Made by a program: the position numbers and the translations under genes
Shown here: in pieces, positions 27,260-36,335 of the stretch
Layout: the number at the start of each line of letters is the position of its first letter
Numbering within the stretch: the stretch's first letter is position 1
Notes under the pieces: generated by a model
Databases searched by the model: none
What the model was told of the DNA's origin: nothing
Seen by the model: the letters and a program-made list of their open reading frames with translations, nothing else
From: Bacillus dicomae
GTDB taxonomy: Bacteria > Bacillota > Bacilli > Bacillales > Bacillaceae_G
Reading direction: 5' to 3'
NCBI RefSeq assembly: GCF_006494425.1
Contig: NZ_VHIV01000010.1
Span: forward strand, 1-64,000
DNA: 64,000 nt

Positions 27260-28231
27260 TTAAAGTGCTTGAGCTGCTGTAATTAAAGCTAACTTGTACA
27301 CTTCTTCTTCGTTACATCCACGAGATAGGTCATTTACAGGCATGTTTAAACCTTGTAAGATTGGTCCTACTGCTTCGAAGTTACCTAAACGTTGAGCGAT
27401 TTTGTAGCCAATATTACCAGCTTCTAAGCTTGGGAATACGAATACGTTAGCATCACCTTTAATTGTAGAACCTGGAGCTTTTTTCTCAGCTACAGATGGT
27501 ACGAATGCAGCATCGAATTGGAATTCTCCATCTAAAGTTAATTCTGGAGCCATTTCTTTTGCAATGCGAGTTGCTTCTACAACTTTTTCTGTTTCTGGAG
27601 ATTTCGCAGAACCTTTTGTAGAGAAGCTTAACATAGCAACGCGTGGATCAATGCCGAATAGTTCAGCAGTTTTCGCACTTTCGATACCAATTTCAGCTAA
27701 ATCTTGGCTATTTGGTGCAATATTAATTGCACAATCAGCGAATACATATTTCTCTTCTTCACGTACCATGATGAATACGCCAGAAGTTTTTGTAACGCCT
27801 GGTTTTGTTTTAATAATTTGAAGTGCTGGACGAACTGTATCAGCTGTAGAGTGAGCTGCACCACTTACTAAACCGTGTGCTTTGCCCATGTATACAAGCA
27901 TTGTACCGAAGTAGTTTTCGTCTTTAAGGATTTTGCGAGCGTCTTCTTCAGTTGCTTTACCTTTACGGCGTTCAACGAAAGATGCTACCATTGCATCCAT
28001 TTCTTCGTATGTAGCTGGGTCATAAATATCAACGCCTGCTAATGTTAAATTCATGCTAGCAGCTTTTGCGCTAATTTCTTCTTTATTACCAACTAAAATT
28101 GGTTTTACTAACTCTTCTTTTGCTAAACGCTCTGCAGCGCCTAAAATTCTTTCATCAGTTCCTTCAGGAAGTACGATAGAAATGCCTTTTCCTTGAACTT
28201 TTTCTTTTACTGTTGTAAATAAGTTGCTCAC
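27260..28231 (-). CDS. pta: Phosphate acetyltransferase
   Basis: Interconverts acetyl-CoA and acetyl phosphate for overflow metabolism (with AckA). The 323-residue short form (no N-terminal regulatory domain) matches Bacillus Pta. Conserved stretches include LPEGTDERILGAAERL near the start, GAAHSTADTVRPALQIIKT in the middle and the C-terminal NVFVFPSLEAGNIGYKIAQRL. ATG start with AGGAGGG upstream. Monocistronic. Confidence 0.97.
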   Translation of the reverse strand: MSNLFTTVKEKVQGKGISIVLPEGTDERILGAAERLAKEELVKPILVGNKEEISAKAASMNLTLAGVDIYDPATYEEMDAMVASFVERRKGKATEEDARKILKDENYFGTMLVYMGKAHGLVSGAAHSTADTVRPALQIIKTKPGVTKTSGVFIMVREEEKYVFADCAINIAPNSQDLAEIGIESAKTAELFGIDPRVAMLSFSTKGSAKSPETEKVVEATRIAKEMAPELTLDGEFQFDAAFVPSVAEKKAPGSTIKGDANVFVFPSLEAGNIGYKIAQRLGNFEAVGPILQGLNMPVNDLSRGCNEEEVYKLALITAAQAL

Positions 28232-28511
28232 GAATAAACCCTCCTACATATGTTAAAAAAACTCTATCTTTAAGAATACTGCTTTTCCTCTATATTTTAA
28301 ACTTATAGCTCCCAAAAAATAGATAAAATAAAAATGATTATATTTTCATAAAATTCAGCATATAAATAAAGTCCCTTTAAGCTGTATCTTCTCCTATTTT
28401 TAAGTAAATTAAAATGTGACAATTTTATGCGCTAAGGTTTTATATAGATGATTTTAAAACTATATATGCTATAGTTAACGTGTAAAACTATCATTAACTG
28501 AGGTGAATAGA

Positions 28512-29255
28512 ATGAGTGAAGCAACAACAACGTTAGATGGCTGGTATTGTTTACATGATTTACGTTCTATTGATTGGGCTGCATGGAAAACATTATCTAG
28601 TGATGAACGCGGACAAGCTGTGTCTGAATTTTTAAATGTCGTTGAAAAATGGAACGAAGTAGCTACTGCGAAAAAAGGCAGTCATGCAATGTATACAGTT
28701 GTTGGCCAAAAAGCTGATATTATGCTTATGATTTTACGTCCAACAATGGAAGAGTTAAATGAAATTGAGACAGAATTGAATAAAACAACATTAGCTGAAT
28801 ATATGATTCCTGCATACTCTTACGTATCTGTTGTTGAACTAAGTAACTACCTTCCAGCTGATGAAGATCCATACCAAAATCCACAAATCTTAGCTCGCTT
28901 ATATCCAGACCTACCAAAAGCAAATCACATTTGCTTCTACCCAATGGACAAGCGTCGCCAAGGTGATGACAACTGGTACATGCTTCCTATGGAAGAACGT
29001 AAAAAAATGATGTACAGTCATAGTAAAATCGGGCGCCAATACGCAGGTAAAGTACGCCAAGTTATTTCGGGATCAGTCGGATTCGACGATTTCGAGTGGG
29101 GTGTAACATTATTCGCTGACGATGTTCTTCAATTTAAAAAACTTATATATGAAATGCGCTTCGATGAAGTAAGCGCTCGTTATGGTGAATTTGGAACATT
29201 TTTCGTTGGAAACATTTTGCCAGACGAAAAGGTAGAGAAATTTTTACACATATAA
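28512..29255 (+). CDS. hemQ: Coproheme decarboxylase (HemQ)
   Basis: Converts coproheme to heme b in the coproporphyrin-dependent heme pathway of Firmicutes; a chlorite-dismutase-family fold, cytoplasmic. The 247 residues include the C-terminal ferredoxin-like domain with the conserved block [16 protein letters not shown] (proximal His ligand) and [18 protein letters not shown]. The start is taken at the ATG 28512, six bases after GAGGTG; an in-frame GTG at 28503 overlaps that site. The TAA stop lies inside the 5-bp duplication flanking a bcr1 element, so the element was inserted right at the gene end. Confidence 0.95.
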   Translation: MSEATTTLDGWYCLHDLRSIDWAAWKTLSSDERGQAVSEFLNVVEKWNEVATAKKGSHAMYTVVGQKADIMLMILRPTMEELNEIETELNKTTLAEYMIPAYSYVSVVELSNYLPADEDPYQNPQILARLYPDLPKANHICFYPMDKRRQGDDNWYMLPMEERKKMMYSHSKIGRQYAGKVRQVISGSVGFDDFEWGVTLFADDVLQFKKLIYEMRFDEVSARYGEFGTFFVGNILPDEKVEKFLHI

Positions 29256-29256
29256 A

Positions 29257-29404
29257 GTGAAACTTTAATCAGTGGGGGTTTTGTTCCCCCCACTGATTAT
29301 TAGCCTTCACCAATCGGGCTTTTACGGGCAGTTGATACCCCTCCTAACTTCTTTGCTTTCGCTGAATTTTGAGATAGGGATCTTACCGCCCGGCAAATAG
29401 CGGG
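29257..29404 (-). repeat. bcr1-type repeat element, copy B (inverted)
   Basis: A 148-bp element nearly identical in layout to copy A but on the other strand, bounded by ATAAA (29252-29256 and 29405-29409), i.e. TTTAT on the element strand. It sits between the hemQ stop codon and the hemQ terminator, and will be present in the 3' untranslated region of the hemQ mRNA. Confidence 0.88.
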
Positions 29405-29412
29405 ATAAATTG

Positions 29413-29443
29413 TAAAAAAGGAACGAAATTCGTTCCTTTTTTT
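29413..29443 (+). terminator. Terminator of hemQ
   Basis: AAAAAGGAACGAA-AT-TTCGTTCCTTTTTTT follows the bcr1 copy, 160 bases after the hemQ stop. The rest of the gap up to 29610 holds only promoter-type AT-rich DNA. Confidence 0.9.
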
Positions 29444-29610
29444 ATTACCTTCTATATTTCTCCTCAAAAAACTTCTTTTCTCCGCAAATTTGAACAAAAA
29501 TCGACAAATTCTTTTCAAATTCCTTGTAAAATTGTAACCTTTTTATATCCAAATTTATGCTAAAATGGTACGAGCTACATGCTAATACCGATGCGAAGGT
29601 GATAATCTAT

Positions 29611-30882
29611 ATGAAGAAAATCTTGTCTATTTTACTAGCGTTTTTATTGTCAATTTCTTCCTTAGGAGTAACAACATCCCATGCGGAAGAAAAAATACAT
29701 ATCGAGGCGGCAGCTGCACTTCTATTTGATGCAGATACAGGAAAAATACTGCACGAACAAAATCCGGATGAATTACTAGCTATCGCTAGTATGTCAAAAT
29801 TAATTGTTGTTTATGCTGTATTAGAGGCAATTAAAGAAGGGAAAATCACTTGGGATACAAAGGTAAATATTTCTGATTACGCGTATGAAGTTTCACGTAA
29901 TAATGAATTCTCTAACGTGCCGTTCGAAAAAGGACGTCAATATACTGTAAGAGAACTATATCATTCTATCGTTATCTTCTCTGCAAACGGATCTAGTATT
30001 GCCTTAGCAGAACTTCTTGCAGGAAGTGAGAAAAACTTCTTAAATCTTGCAAATGAACATGCAAAAAAACTAGGGTTAAAGAAATATAAATTTGTAAACG
30101 CTACTGGGTTAAATAACGCTGACTTAAAAGGAAAACATCCTGAAGGAACTGATCCGAATGGAGAAAATTCCATGTCAGCTCGCGATATGGGTATTCTTTC
30201 AAAAACAATAATTACAAAGTATCCAGAAATGCTAGAGGATACAAAACAAAGATTTAGAAACTTCCCGGACAATCATCCGAAACCAATTCGTATGGAAAAC
30301 TGGAACTGGATGTTGCCAGGTGCCGCTTTCTCTTATGAAGGAACAGATGGTTTAAAAACAGGAAGTTCTGATACAGCTGGATATGGCTTTACTATTACTG
30401 CTAAACGTGGTGATGTGCGTCTTATTTCGGTTATTATTAAAACAAAATCAATGGACGAACGCTTCACGGAATCTCGTGAATTAATCGAATATGGGTTTAA
30501 CAACTTCGAAAAACAAAAGCTAAAAATTAATAAAAATAATACAATTTCTGTAGTAAAAGGAAAAGAAGATCAAGTAACTGTTGCACCAGAAAAAGAAATA
30601 ACAGTAATTGCGAAAAAAGGCAGCAAAGATCCTTATAAAATTGGGACTGAAGTAGATAAATCCCTTGGTGAAGATGGACATTTAGTTGCTCCTATTAAGA
30701 AAGATGCAAAAGTAGGTTCCATCGTTCTAGAATCCACTGATAAATACGGATTTTTAGATGGAAATAAGAACATAAAAGTTGCTGCAAAAACGACAGAAGA
30801 AGTTGAAAAAGCAAATTGGTTTGTGTTAACAATGCGCTCTATTGGTGATTTCTTCTCAAACTTATGGTCTAAAGTTTTTTAA
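29611..30882 (+). CDS. D-alanyl-D-alanine carboxypeptidase (class C low-mass PBP, DacA type)
   Basis: Trims the terminal D-Ala of peptidoglycan stem peptides outside the membrane. The 423-residue precursor has a signal peptide (1-25, ending TSHA), a family S11 domain with SMSK (Ser60/Lys63), SAN (124-126) and KTG (249-251), a PBP5-type beta C-terminal domain (~285-390), and a terminal amphipathic helix (SIGDFFSNLWSKVF) that anchors the protein to the membrane. The start at 29611 follows GAAGGTGAT; the longer frame from 29557 has no signal peptide and no binding site. Whether it is the vegetative DacA or a sporulation paralogue is not clear from sequence. Confidence 0.92.
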   Translation: MKKILSILLAFLLSISSLGVTTSHAEEKIHIEAAAALLFDADTGKILHEQNPDELLAIASMSKLIVVYAVLEAIKEGKITWDTKVNISDYAYEVSRNNEFSNVPFEKGRQYTVRELYHSIVIFSANGSSIALAELLAGSEKNFLNLANEHAKKLGLKKYKFVNATGLNNADLKGKHPEGTDPNGENSMSARDMGILSKTIITKYPEMLEDTKQRFRNFPDNHPKPIRMENWNWMLPGAAFSYEGTDGLKTGSSDTAGYGFTITAKRGDVRLISVIIKTKSMDERFTESRELIEYGFNNFEKQKLKINKNNTISVVKGKEDQVTVAPEKEITVIAKKGSKDPYKIGTEVDKSLGEDGHLVAPIKKDAKVGSIVLESTDKYGFLDGNKNIKVAAKTTEEVEKANWFVLTMRSIGDFFSNLWSKVF

Positions 30883-30914
30883 TAAAAAAAGCTGGCTCAC
30901 GCTAGCTTTTTTTA
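30883..30914 (+). terminator. Terminator after carboxypeptidase gene
   Basis: AAAAAAAGCTGGC-TCAC-GCTAGCTTTTTTT. Confidence 0.85.
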
Positions 30915-30948
30915 TTTTCCACTCTCAATGTAAAACTTCGTTTGGTTG

Positions 30949-30977
30949 TCATATCTGAGTCCTTTTTCTCATACGTA
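30949..30977 (+). promoter_or_regulatory. Candidate sigma-E promoter of cwlJ-gerQ
   Basis: TCATATC (30949-30955) and CATACGTA (30970-30977) are exactly 14 bases apart, close to the mother-cell sigma-E consensus (TCATATT-N14-CATACAAT). It lies 80 bases before cwlJ. Both cwlJ and gerQ belong to the sigma-E regulon in B. subtilis. Confidence 0.7.
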
Positions 30978-31056
30978 TGAACTAGTAATCGTTACACACT
31001 TCATCTAGAAATAAACCTCTTTCCACAAGGTATTCCAAAAAGAGAGGTGACACATA

Positions 31057-31479
31057 ATGGGCGTTATCGCGTATAACGAAGAAGATGTAAAGTTATTAGC
31101 CAGACTGATGCGTGCTGAAGCTGAAGGAGAAGGACAACAGGGGATGTTAATGGTCGGAAACGTTGGAGTAAATCGTGTCCGCGGAAACTGTTTAGACTTT
31201 AAAAAAATACGTAATTTACGTCAAATGGTTTATCAAAATCCTGGCGGTTTTGAGGCAACTCAAAAAGGGTATTTTTATCAACGCGCAAGAGAACAAGATA
31301 TCGCATTAGCAAGGCGAACGATTCAAGGACAACGTTTTTGGCCTGCAAATTTTGCCTTATGGTTTTTTAGACCTGAAGGCCCTTGTCCGCCAACTTGGTA
31401 TAATCAACAAAACTCTGGTCGCTTCAAAAAGCACTGCTTTTTCCAGCCAAATGCTGGGGATTGCCCTAGCATATATTAA
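31057..31479 (+). CDS. cwlJ: Spore cortex-lytic enzyme CwlJ
   Basis: A 140-residue cell wall hydrolase of the SleB/CwlJ (Hydrolase_2) family. The domain fills the whole protein, with the catalytic-Glu region LLARLMRAEAEGEG near residues 13-26 and GNVGVNRV after it. There is no signal peptide or peptidoglycan-binding domain, as in CwlJ, which is made in the mother cell and deposited in the coat, where it degrades cortex during Ca-dipicolinate germination. GerQ, encoded 27 bases downstream, is required for CwlJ localisation. Start supported by AGAGAGGTG. The SleB-type long form is excluded by length. Confidence 0.93.
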   Translation: MGVIAYNEEDVKLLARLMRAEAEGEGQQGMLMVGNVGVNRVRGNCLDFKKIRNLRQMVYQNPGGFEATQKGYFYQRAREQDIALARRTIQGQRFWPANFALWFFRPEGPCPPTWYNQQNSGRFKKHCFFQPNAGDCPSIY

Positions 31480-31506
31480 GGAATGAAAACAAGGAGGGAT
31501 TTTTGA

Positions 31507-31935
31507 ATGGCACAGCAACAAAATCCGTATTACGGAACAGGTTTCTATCAACCATCTGGAACTTACGTACAACCGCAACAAATGACTCCACAGCAACAGC
31601 AACAACAGCAAGCAATGCAACAACAAGCTGCGCAAGCTCAATATGCTGTATCTCAAGGCATGTTACCTCTAGAACAGTCATATATTGAAAATATTCTTCG
31701 CTTGAACAAGGGCAAGCAAGCCACAGTTGTAATGACTTATGAGCGTGGTAGTTCACTCGGTACACAATCGTATACAGGTATTATCGAAGCAGCTGGTCGT
31801 GATCATATCGTAATTAGTGAGCCACAATCAGGGAAACGTTATTTATTATTAATGATTTACTTAGATTATGTAGAATTCCCAGAAGAAATTACGTATTTGC
31901 CTAGTCAACAAGCAACTTATGCTCCAAGACCATAA
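31507..31935 (+). CDS. gerQ: Spore coat protein GerQ
   Basis: A 142-residue coat protein. The N-terminal ~50 residues are rich in Gln, Tyr and Pro with an uninterrupted run of Gln, and the conserved C-terminal domain follows (PLEQSYIENILRLNKGKQATVVMTYE...). GerQ becomes cross-linked by transglutaminase Tgl through Lys and Gln residues and holds CwlJ in the coat. It is co-transcribed with cwlJ (27-base gap with AAGGAGGG). Followed by a terminator. Confidence 0.94.
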   Translation: MAQQQNPYYGTGFYQPSGTYVQPQQMTPQQQQQQQAMQQQAAQAQYAVSQGMLPLEQSYIENILRLNKGKQATVVMTYERGSSLGTQSYTGIIEAAGRDHIVISEPQSGKRYLLLMIYLDYVEFPEEITYLPSQQATYAPRP

Positions 31936-31965
31936 GAAAAGCTGGCGTATGCCAGCTTTTGTTTT
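31936..31965. terminator. Bidirectional terminator after gerQ
   Basis: AAAAGCTGGC-GTAT-GCCAGCTTTTGTTTTTTT, between convergent gerQ and the DUF423 gene. Confidence 0.92.
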
Positions 31966-31966
31966 T

Positions 31967-32335
31967 TTATAATCCTTTTACAACTGCAGTTCCAACTAAG
32001 ATCCATGCCACAATAAACGCTACACCACCAAGAGGTGTAATTGGACCAAAGAACTTAATACCTGTTGTACTTAATGCATACAGACTACCCGAGAACATAA
32101 TGATCCCAGCTACCATAAGCCAACCAGCAGTAGTTAAGAGTGATGATTGAATTTTATCCATTAATAAAGCAACTACAAATAGTCCACCTGCATGGAACAT
32201 TTGATATGTAACACCTGTTTTCCAAACTTCCAACATCTTTGCAGAAATTTTGTTTTCTAAACCATGTGCCCCAAAAGCCCCTAATGCAACAGATAACCCT
32301 GCTGCAATACAACCTAGTAAAAAGAAAATTTTCAT
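31967..32335 (-). CDS. DUF423 (YwdK-like) membrane protein
   Basis: A 122-residue protein with four membrane segments and the DUF423 signature GALGAFGAHGL at the end of the first segment (variant here: ALGAFGAHGLENKIS). The function of the family is unknown. It neighbours gerQ as ywdK does in B. subtilis. ATG with AAGGGG upstream. Confidence 0.88.
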   Translation of the reverse strand: MKIFFLLGCIAAGLSVALGAFGAHGLENKISAKMLEVWKTGVTYQMFHAGGLFVVALLMDKIQSSLLTTAGWLMVAGIIMFSGSLYALSTTGIKFFGPITPLGGVAFIVAWILVGTAVVKGL

Positions 32336-32400
32336 CTTAATTCCCCTTTTTTTACCTTTATCATAAGCAATTTTTTCATATAAGCCAAACGATTTAATTC

Positions 32401-32688
32401 CTAAAAATCAAATAAGGAATTACCATTTGCACCTTCTTCTTTTATATACACAGGTTCTCCAGAAACCGGCATAACTGGTTGAACTGTTGTTATAGGCTGT
32501 GAGCCAATTACTTGTGATTGAATTTGCGGTTCTCTATACGTAGGAGATTCAACCTGTTCATCTAATAGTAAATCACATAAAGCACGCACAACTAATAAAT
32601 GATCTTTTGATTTTTGTCCTTCACTACTTTTTGCCTTTGCAATTTCATTCGCCATTTTATTTAAAATCTTATCACTCGATATTTGCAT
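32401..32688 (-). CDS. ywdI: YwdI-family (DUF5327) small protein
   Basis: A 95-residue soluble protein. The N-terminal half is helical and Lys-rich (SDKILNKMANEIAKAK...LLVVRALCDLLLDE). The C-terminal half is a Pro/Gln/Val-rich linker ending in a conserved-looking SLFDF. It matches DUF5327/YwdI by pattern and synteny. No function known. It starts 6 bases after the stop of the K+ channel gene on the same strand, so the two are probably one transcript. Confidence 0.75.
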   Translation of the reverse strand: MQISSDKILNKMANEIAKAKSSEGQKSKDHLLVVRALCDLLLDEQVESPTYREPQIQSQVIGSQPITTVQPVMPVSGEPVYIKEEGANGNSLFDF

Positions 32689-32694
32689 TCCTTA

Positions 32695-33687
32695 TCACCT
32701 CGTACTTTGTAGTTCTTTCTCAAATTGCCCCAGCTTCTCTACTGAACCAAATACTATTATCATATCATGTTCTTGCAGTTTTTCCTGCCCCGTCGGATTA
32801 TGTATAACATTCCCATTTCTCAAAATCGCTAAAATTGTTACATCAAATTGATTTCTCACATTACTCTCTAGTAACGATTTACTAGCTAAAATAGAGCCTT
32901 TTCCGACTGCAATTTCTTCAATTACAAATGACTGATCCACGCCATACAGTACTGTATCAATATAATGAACTGTTAACGGATTCGCAATACCTTTTGCAAT
33001 ATGAATTCCTGCCATACTAGATGGATTAATCACCTTATTTGCCCCAGCTCGCCTTAATTTTTCTTCGGTTTCTGGTTTTTCCGCTCTTGCCACAATTTTA
33101 ATTGCATCGTTTAATCCTCTTGCCGTTAATGTAATAAATACATTTTCAGCGTCATTGGCTACAATAGCTACTAAACCGGCTGCCTTTGAAATTCCAGCAT
33201 GATGTAACACTTGGTCTTCCGTTGCATCCCCATGTACATACAAAAGTTTTTCCTTCTCTAATATACTCTCATCTTTATCCACAACGACAAATGGAATTTT
33301 CTTTTCTTGCAATTCATGTACAACTTGAAGCCCCACTCTGCCGCAACCACATACGATAATATGATTTTGTAACTGCGCTATTTGTTTATCCATCTTCTTC
33401 CTCCGCACTGCATGAAATAAATTTCCTTCAATAATCATGGCTGCTACTACACCAATTGCATACGTAACGATACCTACGCCAATCGGTATGATAAGAAGCG
33501 CAAATACTTTCCCTGCATGTGTTACAGGAACAGCATCTCCGTATCCAACCGTTAATACAGTAATCATCGTCATCCAAAATGCTTGAAACAAACTAATCTC
33601 TTCAATTGTCATAAATCCTAATGTTCCTAGAATTACGACAAAAGTCATACATATAACTGCTATCCATAATTGCTTACGTGCATTCAT
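32695..33687 (-). CDS. Potassium channel with RCK (TrkA-N/TrkA-C) domain, YugO-like
   Basis: A ~330-residue two-TM ion channel. The first TM, pore helix and selectivity filter TVGYGD (about residue 48) and the second TM are followed by a cytoplasmic RCK domain (GCGRVGLQVV nucleotide motif, then DATEDQVL) and a C-terminal TrkA-C lobe. It resembles B. subtilis YugO, the channel implicated in biofilm electrical signalling. Two starts are possible: a TTG at 33699 directly after AAAAGAG, and the ATG at 33687, which I prefer although its spacing is long. Followed closely by ywdI. Confidence 0.88.
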   Translation of the reverse strand: MNARKQLWIAVICMTFVVILGTLGFMTIEEISLFQAFWMTMITVLTVGYGDAVPVTHAGKVFALLIIPIGVGIVTYAIGVVAAMIIEGNLFHAVRRKKMDKQIAQLQNHIIVCGCGRVGLQVVHELQEKKIPFVVVDKDESILEKEKLLYVHGDATEDQVLHHAGISKAAGLVAIVANDAENVFITLTARGLNDAIKIVARAEKPETEEKLRRAGANKVINPSSMAGIHIAKGIANPLTVHYIDTVLYGVDQSFVIEEIAVGKGSILASKSLLESNVRNQFDVTILAILRNGNVIHNPTGQEKLQEHDMIIVFGSVEKLGQFEKELQSTR

Positions 33688-33782
33688 ATCGTGTTTCAAC
33701 TCTTTTCTCTATCTACAATCTTTGCCAGTGGAAATGAAATACATATATACTAGATACGGAATCTATGAAAGAGGTTGATATA

Positions 33783-35066
33783 ATGAAAACATTTCTTTCC
33801 GCCTTACAATGGGCACTATTTATTTTAGCTGGAAGCCTTATTGTACCAATTAGCGTCGCAACTAGTTATGGCCTCGATGGCGCTGAAGCTATTGCATTCG
33901 TGCAAAGAACATTATTTGTTCTTGGCTTTGCTGGCCTACTGCAAGCTATATTTGGACATAAACTTCCTATTCAAGAAGGTCCTGCAGGCCTTTGGTGGGG
34001 GATTTTCTCCCTTTATGCAAGTTTAGGTGTCGTATTATTTGGATCGAGCAATGAAACGCTTAAAGTCCTTCAATACGCCTTCCTATTAAGCGGCATTATT
34101 TGTATTATTCTTAGCGTGTTTGGACTTATTGATAAACTAGTTCGCTATTTTACACCAACAGTCATTGGAACGTACTTATTTCTTCTTGTTGCACAACTTA
34201 GTGGTTCCTTCTTAAAAGGAATGTTCGGCCTTGATGGAAAACATACAGAAGTACAACCTAATGTATTTATTCTTTCACTCATTGTTATTTTACTATCCTT
34301 TTTCGTCATGAAGCTACCTATTATTGGGCAATACTCTGTTCTTTTCAGTATCGTTTGTGGCTGGATATTATTCGCGTGCTTTGGGTTATCTAATCCAGTA
34401 ACGCCTGTGACAGATATAATTCGTTTTCCGTCCCTATTTGTTTTCGGAATGCCTCGTGTTGAATGGAACATGGTAATTACGGTCATATTTGTTACACTCT
34501 TACTTCTAACAAATATGTTAGCAAGTATTCGTGTTGTGCAAAAGGTTGTCTCTAAATATGAAGAAAATACTGCATCAGATCGTTTTAAACAAGCCGGCAT
34601 TATAACTGGAATCAATCAATTGCTAGGCGGCCTGTTTTCGGCTATCGGACCTGTCGCTATTTCTGGGTCAGCAGGTTTTATTGCAACGACTAATATTTAT
34701 AAACGCCTCCCATTTATATTAGGGTCAAGCTTTATTATTGTCGTTAGTATATTCCCAAAGATCACTTCATTCTTTGCAGCAATACCAGTTGCAGTTGGTT
34801 ATGCCGCTATTTATCCTGTATTTGCAAGCATGATTGGCCTCGCCTTTCGGGAATACGAAACTGTACAGGATAAAGAACGATTATTTAAAGTAGCGGGTCT
34901 TTCAATCTTTACAGGAGTCGGGGTTATGTTTGTTCCAGCAGGAGCATATTCCACGCTTCCACCATTTCTAGCTTCGTTCTTAAGTAACGGTCTCGTTCTT
35001 GGGGCTGTAATGGCAATCTTGCTAGAAATACTATTTTCTCGTTCTACAGCAAAACAAGTATCGTAA
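33783..35066 (+). CDS. NCS2-family nucleobase:cation symporter (YwdJ-like)
   Basis: A 427-residue permease with ~12-14 membrane segments in the uracil/xanthine permease fold. The family pattern appears as LLGGLFSAIGPVAISGSAGFIATT around residue 280, the NCS2 core motif region. Substrate (a purine or pyrimidine base) is not determinable. The start at 33783 is chosen because AAAGAGG lies ~8 bases upstream; the ATG at 33765 lacks one. Divergent from the K+ channel gene. Synteny suggests the ywdJ position. Confidence 0.82.
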   Translation: MKTFLSALQWALFILAGSLIVPISVATSYGLDGAEAIAFVQRTLFVLGFAGLLQAIFGHKLPIQEGPAGLWWGIFSLYASLGVVLFGSSNETLKVLQYAFLLSGIICIILSVFGLIDKLVRYFTPTVIGTYLFLLVAQLSGSFLKGMFGLDGKHTEVQPNVFILSLIVILLSFFVMKLPIIGQYSVLFSIVCGWILFACFGLSNPVTPVTDIIRFPSLFVFGMPRVEWNMVITVIFVTLLLLTNMLASIRVVQKVVSKYEENTASDRFKQAGIITGINQLLGGLFSAIGPVAISGSAGFIATTNIYKRLPFILGSSFIIVVSIFPKITSFFAAIPVAVGYAAIYPVFASMIGLAFREYETVQDKERLFKVAGLSIFTGVGVMFVPAGAYSTLPPFLASFLSNGLVLGAVMAILLEILFSRSTAKQVS

Positions 35067-35150
35067 ATTGGAAAACTTCCATTATTGCACTCTATCTTTA
35101 GAGTTGTTACGATAATAAAGTATGACTAATAATTAGTTGCAAATAAGTAG

Positions 35151-35188
35151 ATAAATTATCATGGGCAACACGCCCATGGTAATTTATA
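35151..35188. repeat. Long inverted repeat without a T-run
   Basis: ATAAATTATCATGGGC and GCCCATGGTAATTTAT pair (one mismatch) around ACAAC-type loop. It is 85 bases after the permease stop and may end that transcript or stabilise it. The rest of the gap to 35304 shows a further weak dyad (GAACTTC...GAAGTTC). Confidence 0.5.
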
Positions 35189-35304
35189 CTAACAATACAG
35201 AACTTCTCCTAGCTTCATATAAAGAAGTTCGATGTCTTACTATATATTCCCCAATATCTTCATAAAACCTTATTTCTATTTCAACAAAGAGAGGAATTTT
35301 CAAT

Positions 35305-36126
35305 ATGACTTATAAAATGATTGTTTTAGATTTAGATGATACTTTATTACGTGACGACCATACTATTTCACCTCGTACGAAAGAAGCTCTAATGACTGCA
35401 CAAGAGCAAGGTGTAAAAGTTGTACTTGCTTCTGGACGTCCAACGTTCGCAATGCGTGCAATCGCAAAAGAATTACATTTAGAAGAGTACGGTAGTTTTA
35501 TTCTTTCCTTTAACGGTGCAAAAATTATTAACTGTAAAACAGATGAGGAATTATTCAGTAGTACGTTATCGCCTGAAATCGTTCACAGTCTATACGATAT
35601 TAGTAAAGAAGAAAATGTATGGATTCACACATATATTGGTGACGATATTATCACTGAAAAAAACAACTCTTATACAGAAATTGAAGGTCAAATTACAGGT
35701 ATGCCAATCGTAGAAGTAAATAGCCTGAAAGAAGCTATACAACAACCAGTTGTAAAAGTATTAATGGTAGAAAATCCAGAACATTTACAAACGGTAGAAT
35801 CAAAACTACAACAACAACTAGAAGGGCAATTAAGCGTTATGCGTTCGAAACCATTCTTCTTAGAATTTACTGAAGCTGGTGTTACAAAAGGGACAAGCTT
35901 AAACCAACTCATCCAAAAGCTTGGCATTAAGCGTGAAGAAGTTATCGCAATGGGCGATAGCTATAACGACCAGGCGATGATTGAATTCGCTGGTCTTGGT
36001 GTTGCAATGGGCAATGCACCAGATGACATTAAAGAAATTGCAAACTACGTAACAGATACAAATATGAATGATGGCGTTGCAAAAGTCGTGGAGAAATTTG
36101 TATTAAAAAACGAAGTACTTGTTTAA
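35305..36126 (+). CDS. Cof-type HAD-superfamily phosphatase
   Basis: A 273-residue HAD IIB (Cof) hydrolase: motif I DLDDTLLRDD (nucleophile Asp ~9), motif II in VLASGRP, motif III Lys in the C-terminal half, and motif IV GDSYNDQAMIEFAGLGVAMGNA. Members dephosphorylate sugar phosphates, FMN/PLP and similar; the substrate is undetermined. Cytoplasmic. Start supported by AGAGAGGA. Monocistronic, with a strong terminator. Confidence 0.92.
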   Translation: MTYKMIVLDLDDTLLRDDHTISPRTKEALMTAQEQGVKVVLASGRPTFAMRAIAKELHLEEYGSFILSFNGAKIINCKTDEELFSSTLSPEIVHSLYDISKEENVWIHTYIGDDIITEKNNSYTEIEGQITGMPIVEVNSLKEAIQQPVVKVLMVENPEHLQTVESKLQQQLEGQLSVMRSKPFFLEFTEAGVTKGTSLNQLIQKLGIKREEVIAMGDSYNDQAMIEFAGLGVAMGNAPDDIKEIANYVTDTNMNDGVAKVVEKFVLKNEVLV

Positions 36127-36138
36127 TATTTTCATTCA

Positions 36139-36178
36139 TAAAACCTATTTGAAGTCAAACACTTCAAATAGGTTTTTA
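36139..36178 (+). terminator. Terminator after HAD gene
   Basis: AAAACCTATTTGAAGT-CAAAC-ACTTCAAATAGGTTTTT, perfect 16-bp stem. Confidence 0.95.
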
Positions 36179-36335
36179 TTTAAATTCTCATGCTTTTGTG
36201 ACTATATTTTGAACTTTGCACTATTCTCGTAGTGTAAACTTTCTTTTTGTATATAATGAAACAAAATAGACTATTTTATTTTGAAAAAGAATACAAATTT
36301 ACTATAAACAAGCATACGTTAAAGGAGGCTACTTC

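Noticed and set aside
29300-29518. 72-codon open frame across bcr1 copy B and the hemQ terminator
   Set aside because: It covers a repeat and a hairpin, so coding is not credible.
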